A stretch of DNA of 32,642 bases from a virus. Each line of letters begins with the position of its first letter. The stretch's first letter is position 1. Position numbers and translations under genes: made by a program. Below, in pieces: positions 9,801 through 17,618 of this stretch. The stretch spans positions 1 to 32,642 of IMG/VR virus record IMGVR_UViG_3300050021_000844, one strand, 5' to 3'. Below the pieces are notes generated by a model that was not told the DNA's origin, made no database searches, and worked only from the letters and a program-made list of their open reading frames with translations.

Positions 9801-11139
9801 CGACAACCCCGAGTGCATCGTAGAATTCGTCTTCGTCACGTCCGGCGGCGATCTTACACGTCACCAGGAGCGCGCGCTGCGGGATACCGTCGTCGTTTGT
9901 CCAGACTTCCGGCAAGCTCTGGCCGTAGATCGTATCCGCAATGATGGACGTGCGCGCGTACCAGGTGGATTTAGCTCCGAAGCCGACCCAACTGAACGGG
10001 TTATAAAGAAAGGCCGAGCCGGGTGCAACCACACCGATGCTCCCCGAGCGCAGCAGCACACCTTGCGGAGAGCAGTACGTTGCGCCGTAGCCGTGCACGG
10101 TGGTCCCGGCCCCGTGCGCCAGGCAGCCATTTGGCGTGTTGTAGCCGAGATCGCACTTCGTGGTCAACGCGCTCGGGAAGTGCACGAGGTCGCGGGTATC
10201 GCTCGCTGGATTCCACAGGCACCCGTCTTTGCCGAGCCGCCGCCAGCAGGTGCGCGACACCAGCCCGACCGGGGAAGATTTTGTGAGCGCCGACAGAATA
10301 TCCGAACATCTCACGGTCATCTCGGGACCCGCATCGGATTGCCAATCGGTCACATACCCGGCCCATAGGTCGAGTTTGATCCCTGTCCCCACGTGGAATA
10401 GCGAAAGCTCGATGCGCGCCCATAGGAGCTGCGCATCGTTGGCCACCTGGACCATCACCCGATCCGCGTTGCCGAAACTGAAGCTCACATCATCGGAAGA
10501 CCCATCGATGGACTGCGTCATCAGTGCGGCGGAATTTGGGTCGCCGATGCGCAGTAACCGCGGCAGATAGAGTTGGGAGCCGATGGTCACCCGGCGGTCG
10601 GAGAGGAAGATATCGGGAACCTCCGTGTCGAGCACGCGAATCCGGACCAGGGGAATGATTTCGTGTTCCTGTGCCAGCAGCGCTGGGTTCAGCGTTCCAT
10701 CGGGGAAGCGCGTCACCGTAGCGGTCAACGGGTAGACCGGCGCGGCGGAGGGAGCCGGAACGTCCACCAACGTGATGCCGACCGAGCACGCGCTGATCAG
10801 ATGATCGACGGAGAGCGGCTGGTCCTCGAAGTAGCAGATATGCGGTTCGGTTGTGCCGTCTTCCTTCGGGACCAGATAGACGAACGTGGACTGATGCGCG
10901 TCGTAGAAATCGCGCAGCAGAACGCGCTTCACGTCGGTCATCGCGGGGTCCTTGAAGAGGAAGCGGATCGCTCCGTCTCCTGTCAGGAAGCGTTGCTCGA
11001 TCTTCGCGTTTCCCGAGCCGAACTGATGCACGATCACCGTGCGGGATTGCGCGCGGCCATAGGGCCACCGGCTGACCAGGGGAAACGTGCCGGACACCAC
11101 CGGCGCACTGAACGTGATGCGGCCAATGGTGTCGCTCAT
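6889..11139 (-). CDS. Baseplate hub/tail tip protein (distal-tail-like + DUF2163/BR0599-like + hub domains)
   Basis: This 1416-aa multidomain protein probably forms the tail-tip hub. Residues 1-130 resemble the neighbouring distal tail protein. Residues about 135-345 resemble the DUF2163/BR0599 family of tail assembly proteins, including the cysteine motif around C298-W-R-R-L-G-K-D-G-C307. Residues about 455-500 contain DSDGDGKLD, an EF-hand-like calcium loop, at 461-469. Residues about 600-900 look like the phage tail hub domain found in J-type tip proteins and gene transfer agents. The C-terminal 450 residues are beta-rich, with a fibronectin-like segment near 965-1045. The ATG at 11139 overlaps the upstream TGA (ATGA), and its own TGA overlaps the downstream ATG. 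Domain boundaries are by eye; the hub role is strongly supported by gene order. Confidence 0.8.
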   Translation of the reverse strand: MSDTIGRITFSAPVVSGTFPLVSRWPYGRAQSRTVIVHQFGSGNAKIEQRFLTGDGAIRFLFKDPAMTDVKRVLLRDFYDAHQSTFVYLVPKEDGTTEPHICYFEDQPLSVDHLISACSVGITLVDVPAPSAAPVYPLTATVTRFPDGTLNPALLAQEHEIIPLVRIRVLDTEVPDIFLSDRRVTIGSQLYLPRLLRIGDPNSAALMTQSIDGSSDDVSFSFGNADRVMVQVANDAQLLWARIELSLFHVGTGIKLDLWAGYVTDWQSDAGPEMTVRCSDILSALTKSSPVGLVSRTCWRRLGKDGCLWNPASDTRDLVHFPSALTTKCDLGYNTPNGCLAHGAGTTVHGYGATYCSPQGVLLRSGSIGVVAPGSAFLYNPFSWVGFGAKSTWYARTSIIADTIYGQSLPEVWTNDDGIPQRALLVTCKIAAGRDEDEFYDALGVVGRGPLGAFTAPQMYDSDGDGKLDSFAGSTLDGQPNHGFQVDSNGNLKAGANATYGLRQVLGTDPAGTHDWFSLSRVSATGKGWFTDAAGPMEEVAYMGSAYNLVFAAGVAFCEIRRTKPPKDPLSSPGQHTMIAAVSQGLTGFGWTAPGARTTIPACTNPFWVAVNTFLSAIGLSGAAASTQEQYFDVASAVASAAIADTSVARIIGTGSEIQFRFKGSIDDRKPTRDWLQAVLNSGTGYYVWSFGKLKVGCRENASVVSAFTGGNMLFNTLRLAPVIPKFEKLTVSFADEEYQFQSNTIDLTDQDHAARNNRSQNPLAATFAISGCSTKSQAGRIAIVRSREELGGITQAEQDSARLASWKTTILALETEAGMVVSVADPDIPAGTGKFRIQRWSLNRDWSIEIQGRTVTDSMYDMTAGPKPADVTPAPIPGEAPHATGLPLPWSPGYVAPLVGDAVYPAGLSGPGNFGVQPVYGIDAQGNGTLSLAIKGSPPINRLSALTSAVLPPSIACVAGTSGSLAPGTYVVAVSAFDTGTPYANTGYSNQVTVTVPAGPSTGSIALTVTWQPGSNGGDIYMASTDSNHSFHLQAGLAAGQTTATVTSFNQSTAGGPDPKFDHLAVKWKKIIHGGVWAQQVQSRTGTVGTSPGTITIADPSNGTTLNQWAGYTLTLLAKYDTATEIKILNMPVLSNTAASGGLFVLAIGPNSVGDQLVDLTTLLDVGDLVVMRTKATFTPYGFSDPNIANSYYPSGMSGVEAGHLAMVMSGPDAGDVQTVGSVSLDSNGHYTVVNLAGAWEITPNTGDIVIVVEAAFSPEVKTQRFSIPNKGSFTGVVAQPNVLNLAGGAGAWLFLVATEDSSNARGSDSLAPVRELYFMGSGGTRAITASSTMLITDGLVECDTSAGDIVFTLLPFAQIPNRVIEVRKLTGDANTVTVQVDQTPGNTDAFPGGVTAILLTDNSTNYFVQIKVPG

Positions 11140-11519
11140 GCGGTTTCAACCATGCGGATCTGTGCTTCGGTGCGCGGGATATAGGAAGTCTGGCTCCAGT
11201 TCCCGTCAAATCGGACCGTGTATCTGCCGGTCGTCGAAACGCCGGTTGGGTCGTAGGTCCCTTCCTTCGGATGGTAGAAATAGAAGGCGCGGTGATTCAC
11301 GGTGTCCCGAAATGTACGAAGGGTGAGAAGGTCCGTGGGACAGAGGCGCTTCGTCTGGGTGAACGTACGCCGGCTGGTGGCCACTAGGACCATGCGCTGC
11401 GCTTCCCCGCCGCGATACTCGTTTACGCGGGCCGCGAAGTGTCGCTGCTCGCTGAACACAGTGGACAGCGAGAAGGGAAGCACCATCGTCGGACTCGCGT
11501 TGGCGACCGAGCCCGGCAT
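11136..11519 (-). CDS. Distal tail protein-like (DUF2460/minor tail family)
   Basis: The 127-aa protein lies directly between the tape measure and the hub, the normal place for a distal tail protein that caps the tail tube and docks the hub. It has FSEQRHFAARVNEYRGGEAQR near residues 22-42 and LLTLRTFRDTVNHRAFYFYHP near 64-84. These resemble the start of DUF2460-type proteins (gene transfer agent gp12 and similar), where a cap domain follows a helix ending in a Phe/Tyr-rich strand. The first 130 residues of the downstream hub show the same pattern (LRDFYDAHQSTFVYLVPKEDG), so the two are probably paralogous domains. The gene starts 2 nt after the tape measure stop, and its TGA overlaps the hub ATG. 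Confidence 0.7.
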   Translation of the reverse strand: MPGSVANASPTMVLPFSLSTVFSEQRHFAARVNEYRGGEAQRMVLVATSRRTFTQTKRLCPTDLLTLRTFRDTVNHRAFYFYHPKEGTYDPTGVSTTGRYTVRFDGNWSQTSYIPRTEAQIRMVETA

Positions 11520-11521
11520 GA

Positions 11522-14500
11522 TCAGGACCAGATTGCTCCTGGATCAAACGCCATCCCGGCCGAGTTCAGCCGGTTGGCGCTCGCGCCATTGCCGTTCAAT
11601 GCCGATTGCGCAACCGCCCGGGGATCGCCTTGAATCGCTGCCGACGTTCCAGTACGCCACAGATCGACCGTCTGCTGCGGGTTGAGGCTCACAACCACGG
11701 GTCCACCACCCATCGGACTGCTGGTGGGCAGCGTCCCACCAGGCGGCCCCCACGTCGGCAAGGGGCTGGCGTAGGTGTACGGCGTCCCGTTGAGATAGGT
11801 CGCCGATTGGTAGAGCCGCCCGCCAGTTTCCGTCACGCTGGCCGCATGCACCTGCAGCGCCGTCAGCGCACCGCTCTTCTGCCCCGTGCTTTCCGCATAG
11901 AGCTGGAGCAACTCACGCACCTGGGAAGACCGGACCGCCATCCCGATGTTGCCGCCGTAGCTTTGCTTGGCAATCGCAACAATCTGCTGGACAGTGGTGG
12001 AACTGGCGCCTATATTCAATCCCCAGATGCGCTTGATGTCATCCGACGCCTCCCTTTCCGGCGACTTAACCCCCGCGATCTGTTCCCCGACGCCAATGCC
12101 GAAACCGACCACGCCGCCGATCACTCCACCCAACGGGCCCCCCATCTGGAACCCGATCATCGCCCCGCCAGCCGCTCCTTCCCCCGTGCCCGCCCATGTG
12201 CCGCGGCTCTGTCCGAGCAGCCCCCGTTGCGCGAGCATCATGCCGCCTGCGGACATGGCGGCTCCGGCTGCCCCACTCACACCGGTGATGTTGCCTCCCG
12301 TCTGGCCGGTCACCAGGTCGTTGCCTTCGGCGTCGGTGGCGTCGGAGTAGGGCTGTAAGGGCGAGCGCGTAAACCCGCCCCAATCCGCGCTCTTGAAACC
12401 GCCGAGCATGCCAGAAAGGCCGCCCGTGCCGCCACCGGGCGCCCCTGTTGCGCTGGTACGACCAGCCGCTACCAACGCACCCAGCGGGCTGGAAGCACCG
12501 CCCGCAGCCGCGGCGTGGCCACCTAACAACATGGCCAGAGGGTTGTACCCGCCCGACACCGTACCGCTGCTGAATCCGCCGAAACCGCCAGCGCCGCCAC
12601 TAGCCCACGGAGCCGGCGAATAGCCGCCCACGGGCGAGTGACCTCCATCCACCGAGCCGCCGGCGGCGCCGCCCGGGCTCCATGTCGCAGACGGTGCAGC
12701 CATGTACCCATCCCACGCCGGCGGCATACTCGCGGCCACCATACTGGCAGGTGCGGAAATCGACGGAAGCGACACGCCGCCAGGCAGGCCGGTCGCCGCC
12801 GCCATCGCGGGCCCGCCAATTCCCATCGCACCGGCGAGAACCGCCGTCAACAAGCTGATGGCGCTGGAATTCTGCTTCGTGGCCGTGGTGTTGTCGGCGG
12901 TGACCGTAATCGGGTCCTGCTTGCCGCCGAATGCTCCGTGGAGTATTCCCGACAGCCCGCCTTGTCCGTCGCTGCCATAGATGACCGGGTGAATCGCGTT
13001 CGCCACCATCCCACCGATGCCTTCGGTAACCGGTTTCAGGATGGCTTCATGGATGGTGCTCCCCAGTTGCTTCGGGAAGTCGGCAGGCTTGGTGAACATC
13101 GTGTGCAACAGACCCGAAGAGGCCTTCTGGATCTCGTCCGTTTGGCGTTGCAACTCTTCGGTGCGCTTCTGCTCCGCTGCCGCCCGCTTGTCATCCAACT
13201 CGTCCTGCGCCTGCGCCAACTCCGTATACAGGTCTTTCTGCGCGCGCGCCGCCATCTCCATACGCTTGGCCGCGCTGTCCTCCTTCTCAATGCGGGCTAC
13301 TTCGATCTCTGCCAGTTTGATGGCGTAGTCAACGCGAATCTGGTATCCCTCCTCCGGGGTATCCGCGGCTTTGGCGCGGCTCGTAGACTGACGCCGCAAT
13401 ACTTCCCGCTGCGCTTCGACCCCGATGTCCGCGATTCGCTCCTGCGCGCCGAAGATGTCTCCTTGCTCTTTCAACTGCTCCCTGGACGGCAGGAACATGG
13501 ACATGAGCAGCTTCGAACCAGCGGCAGACCGCTGCTGATCGAACTTCTCAAACTCGTCCCAGGACTTCTTCATACTTGCGGACGCCTGTTCATCCGCGCC
13601 TTTTCGTATGGCGGCTATCTGAGCTTCGGACGCACCCACTTTGGTTGCCTGTTTCAGCAACAGGTCACGCTGGTAATAGATCTTCCCGATGGCGGAAAGC
13701 TCCGCTTCGTCGCCTTTCTTCTCAAACTCGGACGCCACGCGCTGGAATTCCTTCAGTTCCTTCGCCGCTTCCGCCTGTGCCTTGAGGTTCGCAATCAGAT
13801 CCCGCTGTTGATCAATCTGTTTCAGCACCGGCTCATTTACCGAGGGGAAAACGCCGGTCTTCAGGCTGCCCTGCAGTTCACCGAGCTTCTTCTCGGCCAA
13901 TTCCAATTGCTTGTTCTTTTGGTCCGAGACCCTGGCCGCCGCGACCAGGGCGTCGTTGGTAACCAGGGACCGCGCCTCGGCCGCATGTGCAGAGCGGGAC
14001 ATCGAGGCGCCAGTTCCCCAGCCCTGCGTCTCGCCCATCTCCACATCGGTCGCCGTGGGCTTTCCGCTGAAAAGCCGCCCCATGAGGACCTTGCCCGGAA
14101 GGCTCACCATGAAATCGGCCCACTTCAAACCGTTGAACAGGAAATTCACGGTGGCGACCAATGGCGCCTGGAAGCTCCGCTTCATCCGTTCCCAAGACAT
14201 CTCAAGCTCGGCCACTTCGCGCTGATATCCGGCAAACCGCCTGACCTCTTCCTCGGTTGGGCCGTATCCGTGTTCCTTTGCGATCTTCAGATTCTCCGTA
14301 AGTTCGGTGATGACCGGAATGGCCTCGATGCCGGCGCGCTTAAATAGGCCCATCGCCGCCGCATCCCGTTCGAAGCCAGGCGGGAGTTTATTCAGACCCT
14401 CAGCGATCTCTTCCATGACCTGAGAAGTAGGTTTCATGGCGCCCGTGGCGTCGTACATGGTGACACCCATCCGCTGCATGGTGGCGCGAGCCTTCTCGCC

Positions 14501-15181
14501 CTCTTTCGATGTGTCGTCGGCGGCCTGCGAAAGTCCCCGCATCATCCGCTCGAAAATCGAGACGTCCTGGCCGACGGCTCGCGCCGCGAAACCGAACTGC
14601 CCGACCTCCTTCGCGGTGAGGCCGGTGCGCAGTTCCACATCTTTGATGCGAGTCCCATACTCGCCCAGGCTCCTGGCCGCTTCGAAACCGGCGAGCGCAA
14701 TACTGCCCAGGGCTGCCGCGCCGCCCGCTATGGCCGTGCCGAACGGTCCCATCGCGGACAGCACTCCGCCGATCGCTCCCTTCGCGCCCTGCAGCGGATT
14801 CTCGATGAACTGTTTTACTTTCTCGCCGAAACCCTCGAACTTTGCCTCGGAGTCGATCTTCTTTTGCGCCGCGATCATCCTCTCGTAGGACTTGGTGATT
14901 GCGTCGATGGCCGCGGGCTCCTTGGCGTACCGTTGGAGGAGCTGGTCCCGCTGCGACACCAGTTTCTCGACGCCGCTCTTGCCGTAGGTTTCCGCCTGCT
15001 TTTCGAGCGAGGCGATGAGACGCTGGACCGACGACCGCGTCTGGTCCGTGATCCGGATGACTTTGCCGTGCGACGATTCGGCTTTCTCCTCAAAGCTGCC
15101 CAGGCTCGCGTTGGCCTTCCCCACTATGGGCGTGACCTGGTCCTCGGCCTCCAGAACGACTCGCTCTGCCTGGTCACTCAT
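11522..15181 (-). CDS. Phage tail tape measure protein
   Basis: This 1219-aa protein is the longest tail-scaffold candidate and lies just before the distal tail protein. Residues 1-125 are charged and helical, typical of tape measure N-termini. Residues about 130-175 form a Gly/Ala-rich hydrophobic stretch. A long helical, coiled-coil-rich region at about 400-700 is full of Glu, Lys, Gln and Ala. The C-terminal third is very rich in Gly, Ala, Ser and Pro (about 780-1000), with a hydrophobic glycine segment near 1030-1060 (GGPLGGVIGGVVGFGIGVGE). The protein sets tail length during assembly and enters the cell with DNA. By the usual rule of about 0.15 nm per residue, a tail of about 180 nm would be expected (inference). 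Start ATG at 15181 lies 1 nt after the upstream stop. Confidence 0.92.
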   Translation of the reverse strand: MSDQAERVVLEAEDQVTPIVGKANASLGSFEEKAESSHGKVIRITDQTRSSVQRLIASLEKQAETYGKSGVEKLVSQRDQLLQRYAKEPAAIDAITKSYERMIAAQKKIDSEAKFEGFGEKVKQFIENPLQGAKGAIGGVLSAMGPFGTAIAGGAAALGSIALAGFEAARSLGEYGTRIKDVELRTGLTAKEVGQFGFAARAVGQDVSIFERMMRGLSQAADDTSKEGEKARATMQRMGVTMYDATGAMKPTSQVMEEIAEGLNKLPPGFERDAAAMGLFKRAGIEAIPVITELTENLKIAKEHGYGPTEEEVRRFAGYQREVAELEMSWERMKRSFQAPLVATVNFLFNGLKWADFMVSLPGKVLMGRLFSGKPTATDVEMGETQGWGTGASMSRSAHAAEARSLVTNDALVAAARVSDQKNKQLELAEKKLGELQGSLKTGVFPSVNEPVLKQIDQQRDLIANLKAQAEAAKELKEFQRVASEFEKKGDEAELSAIGKIYYQRDLLLKQATKVGASEAQIAAIRKGADEQASASMKKSWDEFEKFDQQRSAAGSKLLMSMFLPSREQLKEQGDIFGAQERIADIGVEAQREVLRRQSTSRAKAADTPEEGYQIRVDYAIKLAEIEVARIEKEDSAAKRMEMAARAQKDLYTELAQAQDELDDKRAAAEQKRTEELQRQTDEIQKASSGLLHTMFTKPADFPKQLGSTIHEAILKPVTEGIGGMVANAIHPVIYGSDGQGGLSGILHGAFGGKQDPITVTADNTTATKQNSSAISLLTAVLAGAMGIGGPAMAAATGLPGGVSLPSISAPASMVAASMPPAWDGYMAAPSATWSPGGAAGGSVDGGHSPVGGYSPAPWASGGAGGFGGFSSGTVSGGYNPLAMLLGGHAAAAGGASSPLGALVAAGRTSATGAPGGGTGGLSGMLGGFKSADWGGFTRSPLQPYSDATDAEGNDLVTGQTGGNITGVSGAAGAAMSAGGMMLAQRGLLGQSRGTWAGTGEGAAGGAMIGFQMGGPLGGVIGGVVGFGIGVGEQIAGVKSPEREASDDIKRIWGLNIGASSTTVQQIVAIAKQSYGGNIGMAVRSSQVRELLQLYAESTGQKSGALTALQVHAASVTETGGRLYQSATYLNGTPYTYASPLPTWGPPGGTLPTSSPMGGGPVVVSLNPQQTVDLWRTGTSAAIQGDPRAVAQSALNGNGASANRLNSAGMAFDPGAIWS

Positions 15182-15182
15182 T

Positions 15183-15638
15183 TCACGCTGCCTTAAGACT
15201 CACCATTGGACGAAGCATCGCCGCCAGGAGGGCCTGACGGTCGCGCGGCGACACGCCCCACTGCCGCTCGCGCTGGTTGTTGTAGAAAGCGATTTGCGAG
15301 GCGGTTTGCCGCCGGCCAGGCAGAGCTTCATCGAGAAACCCGATCGCCGCGCGGTTCTCGTTCGCGGTCAGGACTTTGAGGCACCGCATGGTGTGGCCGC
15401 TCCAGGTCCAATCCCTTATTGGCTGAAGACCGCGTGCCGCCTTGTAATCTGGGTAGCCGCGCCGGCCTGCCCGCCCAGGTTTGAGCGGCGCTGCCGCCTG
15501 GTCGTAGATGTTCCGCCCGCACTGGATGCGCGCCCGGATCGAATCCGCCAGCACCTGCGCGAAGCCCTGCATCTCGGGAGCGGTATAGGGCGAGTAGATG
15601 AAGCGAGCGCGACGGATGACGGTCTGGAATCTGGCCAT
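15183..15638 (-). CDS. Small tail protein, possibly morphogenesis/completion-like
   Basis: The 151-aa basic protein lies immediately upstream of the tape measure gene, and its TGA is 1 nt from that ATG. It is rich in Arg and has many aromatic residues, with WSGHTMRCL near 78-86 and FYNNQRERQWGVSPRDR near 117-133. The last motif is loosely like the "(F)G-[LV]-S-x-x-D" end of phage virion morphogenesis proteins (P2 gpS-like), but I cannot assign the family with confidence. AAGG lies 5 nt before the ATG. Its usual partner upstream, the tail chaperone, is separated from it by the inverted membrane-protein gene, so this gene probably sat next to the chaperone before that insertion (inference). Confidence 0.7.
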   Translation of the reverse strand: MARFQTVIRRARFIYSPYTAPEMQGFAQVLADSIRARIQCGRNIYDQAAAPLKPGRAGRRGYPDYKAARGLQPIRDWTWSGHTMRCLKVLTANENRAAIGFLDEALPGRRQTASQIAFYNNQRERQWGVSPRDRQALLAAMLRPMVSLKAA

Positions 15639-15739
15639 GGCTACCTTCGGCGGGAAAGTGGGCGGAGCAGAACAACGAAAAGCTCTCTAACCGATCAGTT
15701 TCCGGACTGACCGATACGCGCCCAAAGCATGGAAGAAAT

Positions 15740-15770
15740 TTGTTTATTTGTTTGGGAAGTCCGTTACAAT
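15740..15770 (+). promoter_or_regulatory. Candidate sigma-70-like promoter for the inverted membrane-protein gene
   Basis: TTGTTT at 15740-15745 and TACAAT at 15765-15770 are separated by 19 nt, inside an AT-rich island that contrasts with the GC-rich surroundings. It points toward the plus-strand gene starting at 15880. TACAAT matches the -10 consensus at 5 of 6 positions. The spacer is longer than the preferred 17 nt, so strength is uncertain. Confidence 0.4.
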
Positions 15771-15879
15771 TGGAGAGATTTCCGCCCCGACTCGCCACCG
15801 GCGGTTTCGTTTTAGGCCGGCCGGGATCGGTTTCATTCGGGTCAGCCTAAACAGGAGTTAGCCCGACAGGTGCAACAGC

Positions 15880-16497
15880 ATGGGATCGCAACGACGCCGC
15901 CATCGTGACCAAGTGACAAGACCTCTCGCCGCGCCGCCCACGCCCCCGCTGGCAGGTACCTTGGTGGAAGCTGACCCGAGGCCCCTTCAGATAAGTCGGG
16001 TGTTGCTCAGCCTCGCAAAGTCATACGCCCTGATCGTCATGATCATTGGGGTCGTCATCGTAAATCTGATCTACTTCGAGCCAACGAGTGCCGCCATTCG
16101 ACAGACGCCTTGGTTCATAATTGCCGGAGCGCTGCTGATTACGACGGCATCGGGTTACCGAGCGTTCCGAATCGCCGACGAAGTATACAAGCTCGGCAAA
16201 ACGGTCCCGATCGAGCGAATCGACTTCAGGTATATAGCGAGTTGCAACAATCGTGAGCTCGCATATGTGACGATCATAGTTGTTTTATGCCTGCTGCCCA
16301 CGCTGTACGGGCTCGGCTTGGTCAACCGAATGGCCAAGGTGGCCGGAGACTACATCAGTAGCAACCACGCGGTCGCGAACGGTCTGGCGTGGCTAGCAAC
16401 TGCTGCTGTCTCGGGGATCGTTGGTAACGTAGCGACGGCTCTCCTGGCGAGAACGTTTGCATCCATAGCCGGGACACGCAGGAAAAATGCGGGCTAA
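15880..16497 (+). CDS. Four-helix integral membrane protein, likely phage moron
   Basis: This is the only plus-strand gene inside the minus-strand structural operon. The 205-aa product has a basic, proline-rich cytoplasmic-type N-terminus (1-40) and four predicted membrane helices at about 47-66, 77-93, 127-148 and 167-189, with a basic C-terminal tail (GTRRKNAG). There are no recognisable enzyme motifs. AGG lies 9-10 nt before the ATG, and a candidate promoter lies about 110 nt upstream. Opposite orientation, own promoter and an AT-rich leader are the signature of a moron, often expressed in the lysogen for superinfection exclusion or host-fitness effects. That role is inference; no family is recognised. 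Confidence 0.65.
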   Translation: MGSQRRRHRDQVTRPLAAPPTPPLAGTLVEADPRPLQISRVLLSLAKSYALIVMIIGVVIVNLIYFEPTSAAIRQTPWFIIAGALLITTASGYRAFRIADEVYKLGKTVPIERIDFRYIASCNNRELAYVTIIVVLCLLPTLYGLGLVNRMAKVAGDYISSNHAVANGLAWLATAAVSGIVGNVATALLARTFASIAGTRRKNAG

Positions 16498-16569
16498 CAT
16501 CCGCATGAACTTGACGGCCCCGTCCCGGTCCAGACGTGCTTGGGCCGCCAACTCCTTCATAGTCGACAT

Positions 16570-16588
16570 AATCGGTATCGAACCGACT
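16570..16588. other. tRNA T-arm-like stem-loop, possible tRNA 3'-end remnant
   Basis: Read on the minus strand, this is AGTCGG TTCGATA CCGATT, a 6-bp stem (one G-T pair) with a 7-nt loop. It matches the T-arm consensus GGTTCGANNCC. It lies right after the stop of the zinc-ribbon ORF and about 70 nt past the end of the inverted membrane-protein gene. No complete cloverleaf and no CCA end can be drawn around it, so it is at most a fragment. It could mark an old integration junction or be chance. Confidence 0.25.
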
Positions 16589-16964
16589 ACCAAGAGCTTG
16601 GAGCGCCGCTATCCCTGGCCCTGATCTGCTCCTGACGCGTGGCCTCGATCAACTCTAGCACGCGGAATTCCTCCTCAGTAATATCAGCGAGAGTGATGGT
16701 CAGCCCGATGCTCTTCGCGTTGAGAAGCCGGAAACACCGGCGTACCAGGACCCCATTTGGCGAGTCCAGCGCCTCTTCGAGCAGGTTCTTGGGACAGCCC
16801 GGACCGTGGCTGACGTCGATCGCCTTCCAACCGGCTCCACAGGCTGGACATCCCTCCAGCTCCTTCTGCGCGGAGTAGCCGCACTCGCGGCAGCGGAAAA
16901 CCCGGTCTTGGCATTCCTCGTCCGGCCCGCAGAGCGTTCCCTGGCGCAGCACCGACCGGATCAA
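16587..16964 (-). CDS. Zinc-ribbon C-terminal extension of tail assembly chaperone (probable -1 frameshift product)
   Basis: The interval is the part after the first possible initiator (TTG at 16964; 125 aa), but this start has no Shine-Dalgarno sequence and there is no ATG in the frame. The same frame is open upstream, without a stop, through the end of the preceding chaperone gene to about 17070, and it is exactly the -1 frame of that gene. This fits the G/GT arrangement of tail chaperones, in which a frameshift adds a C-terminal domain. The product has a zinc ribbon with CREC (about 25-28) and CPAC (about 39-42), and a helical C-terminus LADITEEEFRVLELIEATRQ. A canonical slippery heptamer was not found. 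Translation as an independent protein remains possible. Confidence 0.6.
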   Translation of the reverse strand: MIRSVLRQGTLCGPDEECQDRVFRCRECGYSAQKELEGCPACGAGWKAIDVSHGPGCPKNLLEEALDSPNGVLVRRCFRLLNAKSIGLTITLADITEEEFRVLELIEATRQEQIRARDSGAPSSW

Positions 16965-17005
16965 GAAGCGGACGCCCGGCGCTTCCCGCGAGTCGCCGGG
17001 CGCCG

Positions 17006-17611
17006 CTATTCCGGGTCTTCGTCGGCCTCGATCGCCAACTGGGCGATGACTTCGGAGACCGCAGCCGATTTATGCACGATTGGCACCGCCCCCGAATAGC
17101 CATCGTGCGAAATATGCAACGTGTCGTAGAGCGCGCCGCTCGGCTCCAGGAACGCCCGTGTCTCAACCGACCGCCGTGCCGCGACCACGCTGGTCGAAGC
17201 CCGCTCGTGGTCCTGCATCTCCTTCGCGGTCGGCATGCGCAAGACATGCACCACGCGCGCGCCGGGAACTTTCATCTCGATCCGGTAGTTATTCCCCTCG
17301 CGGTCAATGCCCGCCACCGCGCACCGCTCAATGCGGCCGATCACCATGCCGGCCTCCGCATCGTCGAACTCGGGGCCGTCCTTGTCGGTGCGGATCTTGG
17401 CGAACAGTTCCGCGTTGATCTTCGGCAAGTCGACGTCCTGGCTTTGCGACTTTCCGCGGCCGAGAAAATGCCGTACCGTCCGCTGGGCGCGCGCCCAACC
17501 GCACCATTCCTCGTCCGTAGGGAACCGGACCTCACATCGCTTCTCGCCGCCAGAGAGAATCGGCACCACAAACGGCTTGCCGGCGTCAAATAATTTGCTT
17601 TTCGTTTCCAT
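17006..17611 (-). CDS. Tail assembly chaperone-like protein (gpG position)
   Basis: The 201-aa protein sits between the tail tube protein and the tape measure region, the position of the gpG-type tail chaperone that coats the tape measure during assembly. It starts METKSKLFDAGKPFVVP, a beta-rich N-terminus, with FPTDEEWCGWARAQR near 30-44 and an acidic C-terminal tail (EADEDPE). The ATG is 7 nt after the tail tube stop. Its last 60 nt overlap an open -1 frame that continues into the zinc-ribbon ORF. Family assignment rests mainly on gene order and the overlapping frame; sequence motifs alone are not decisive. Confidence 0.65.
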   Translation of the reverse strand: METKSKLFDAGKPFVVPILSGGEKRCEVRFPTDEEWCGWARAQRTVRHFLGRGKSQSQDVDLPKINAELFAKIRTDKDGPEFDDAEAGMVIGRIERCAVAGIDREGNNYRIEMKVPGARVVHVLRMPTAKEMQDHERASTSVVAARRSVETRAFLEPSGALYDTLHISHDGYSGAVPIVHKSAAVSEVIAQLAIEADEDPE

Positions 17612-17618
17612 TGGGATC

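Noticed and set aside
12638-14347. Very long plus-strand open frame (569 aa) opposite the tape measure gene
   Set aside because: High G+C third positions of the minus-strand gene keep this antisense frame open; the composition is Arg/Leu-rich shadow.
16393-16593. 66-aa minus-strand ORF starting near the zinc-ribbon stop
   Set aside because: It runs antisense through the end of the membrane-protein gene, and its start (MVVGSIPI) is typical of mistranslated tRNA T-arm sequence.
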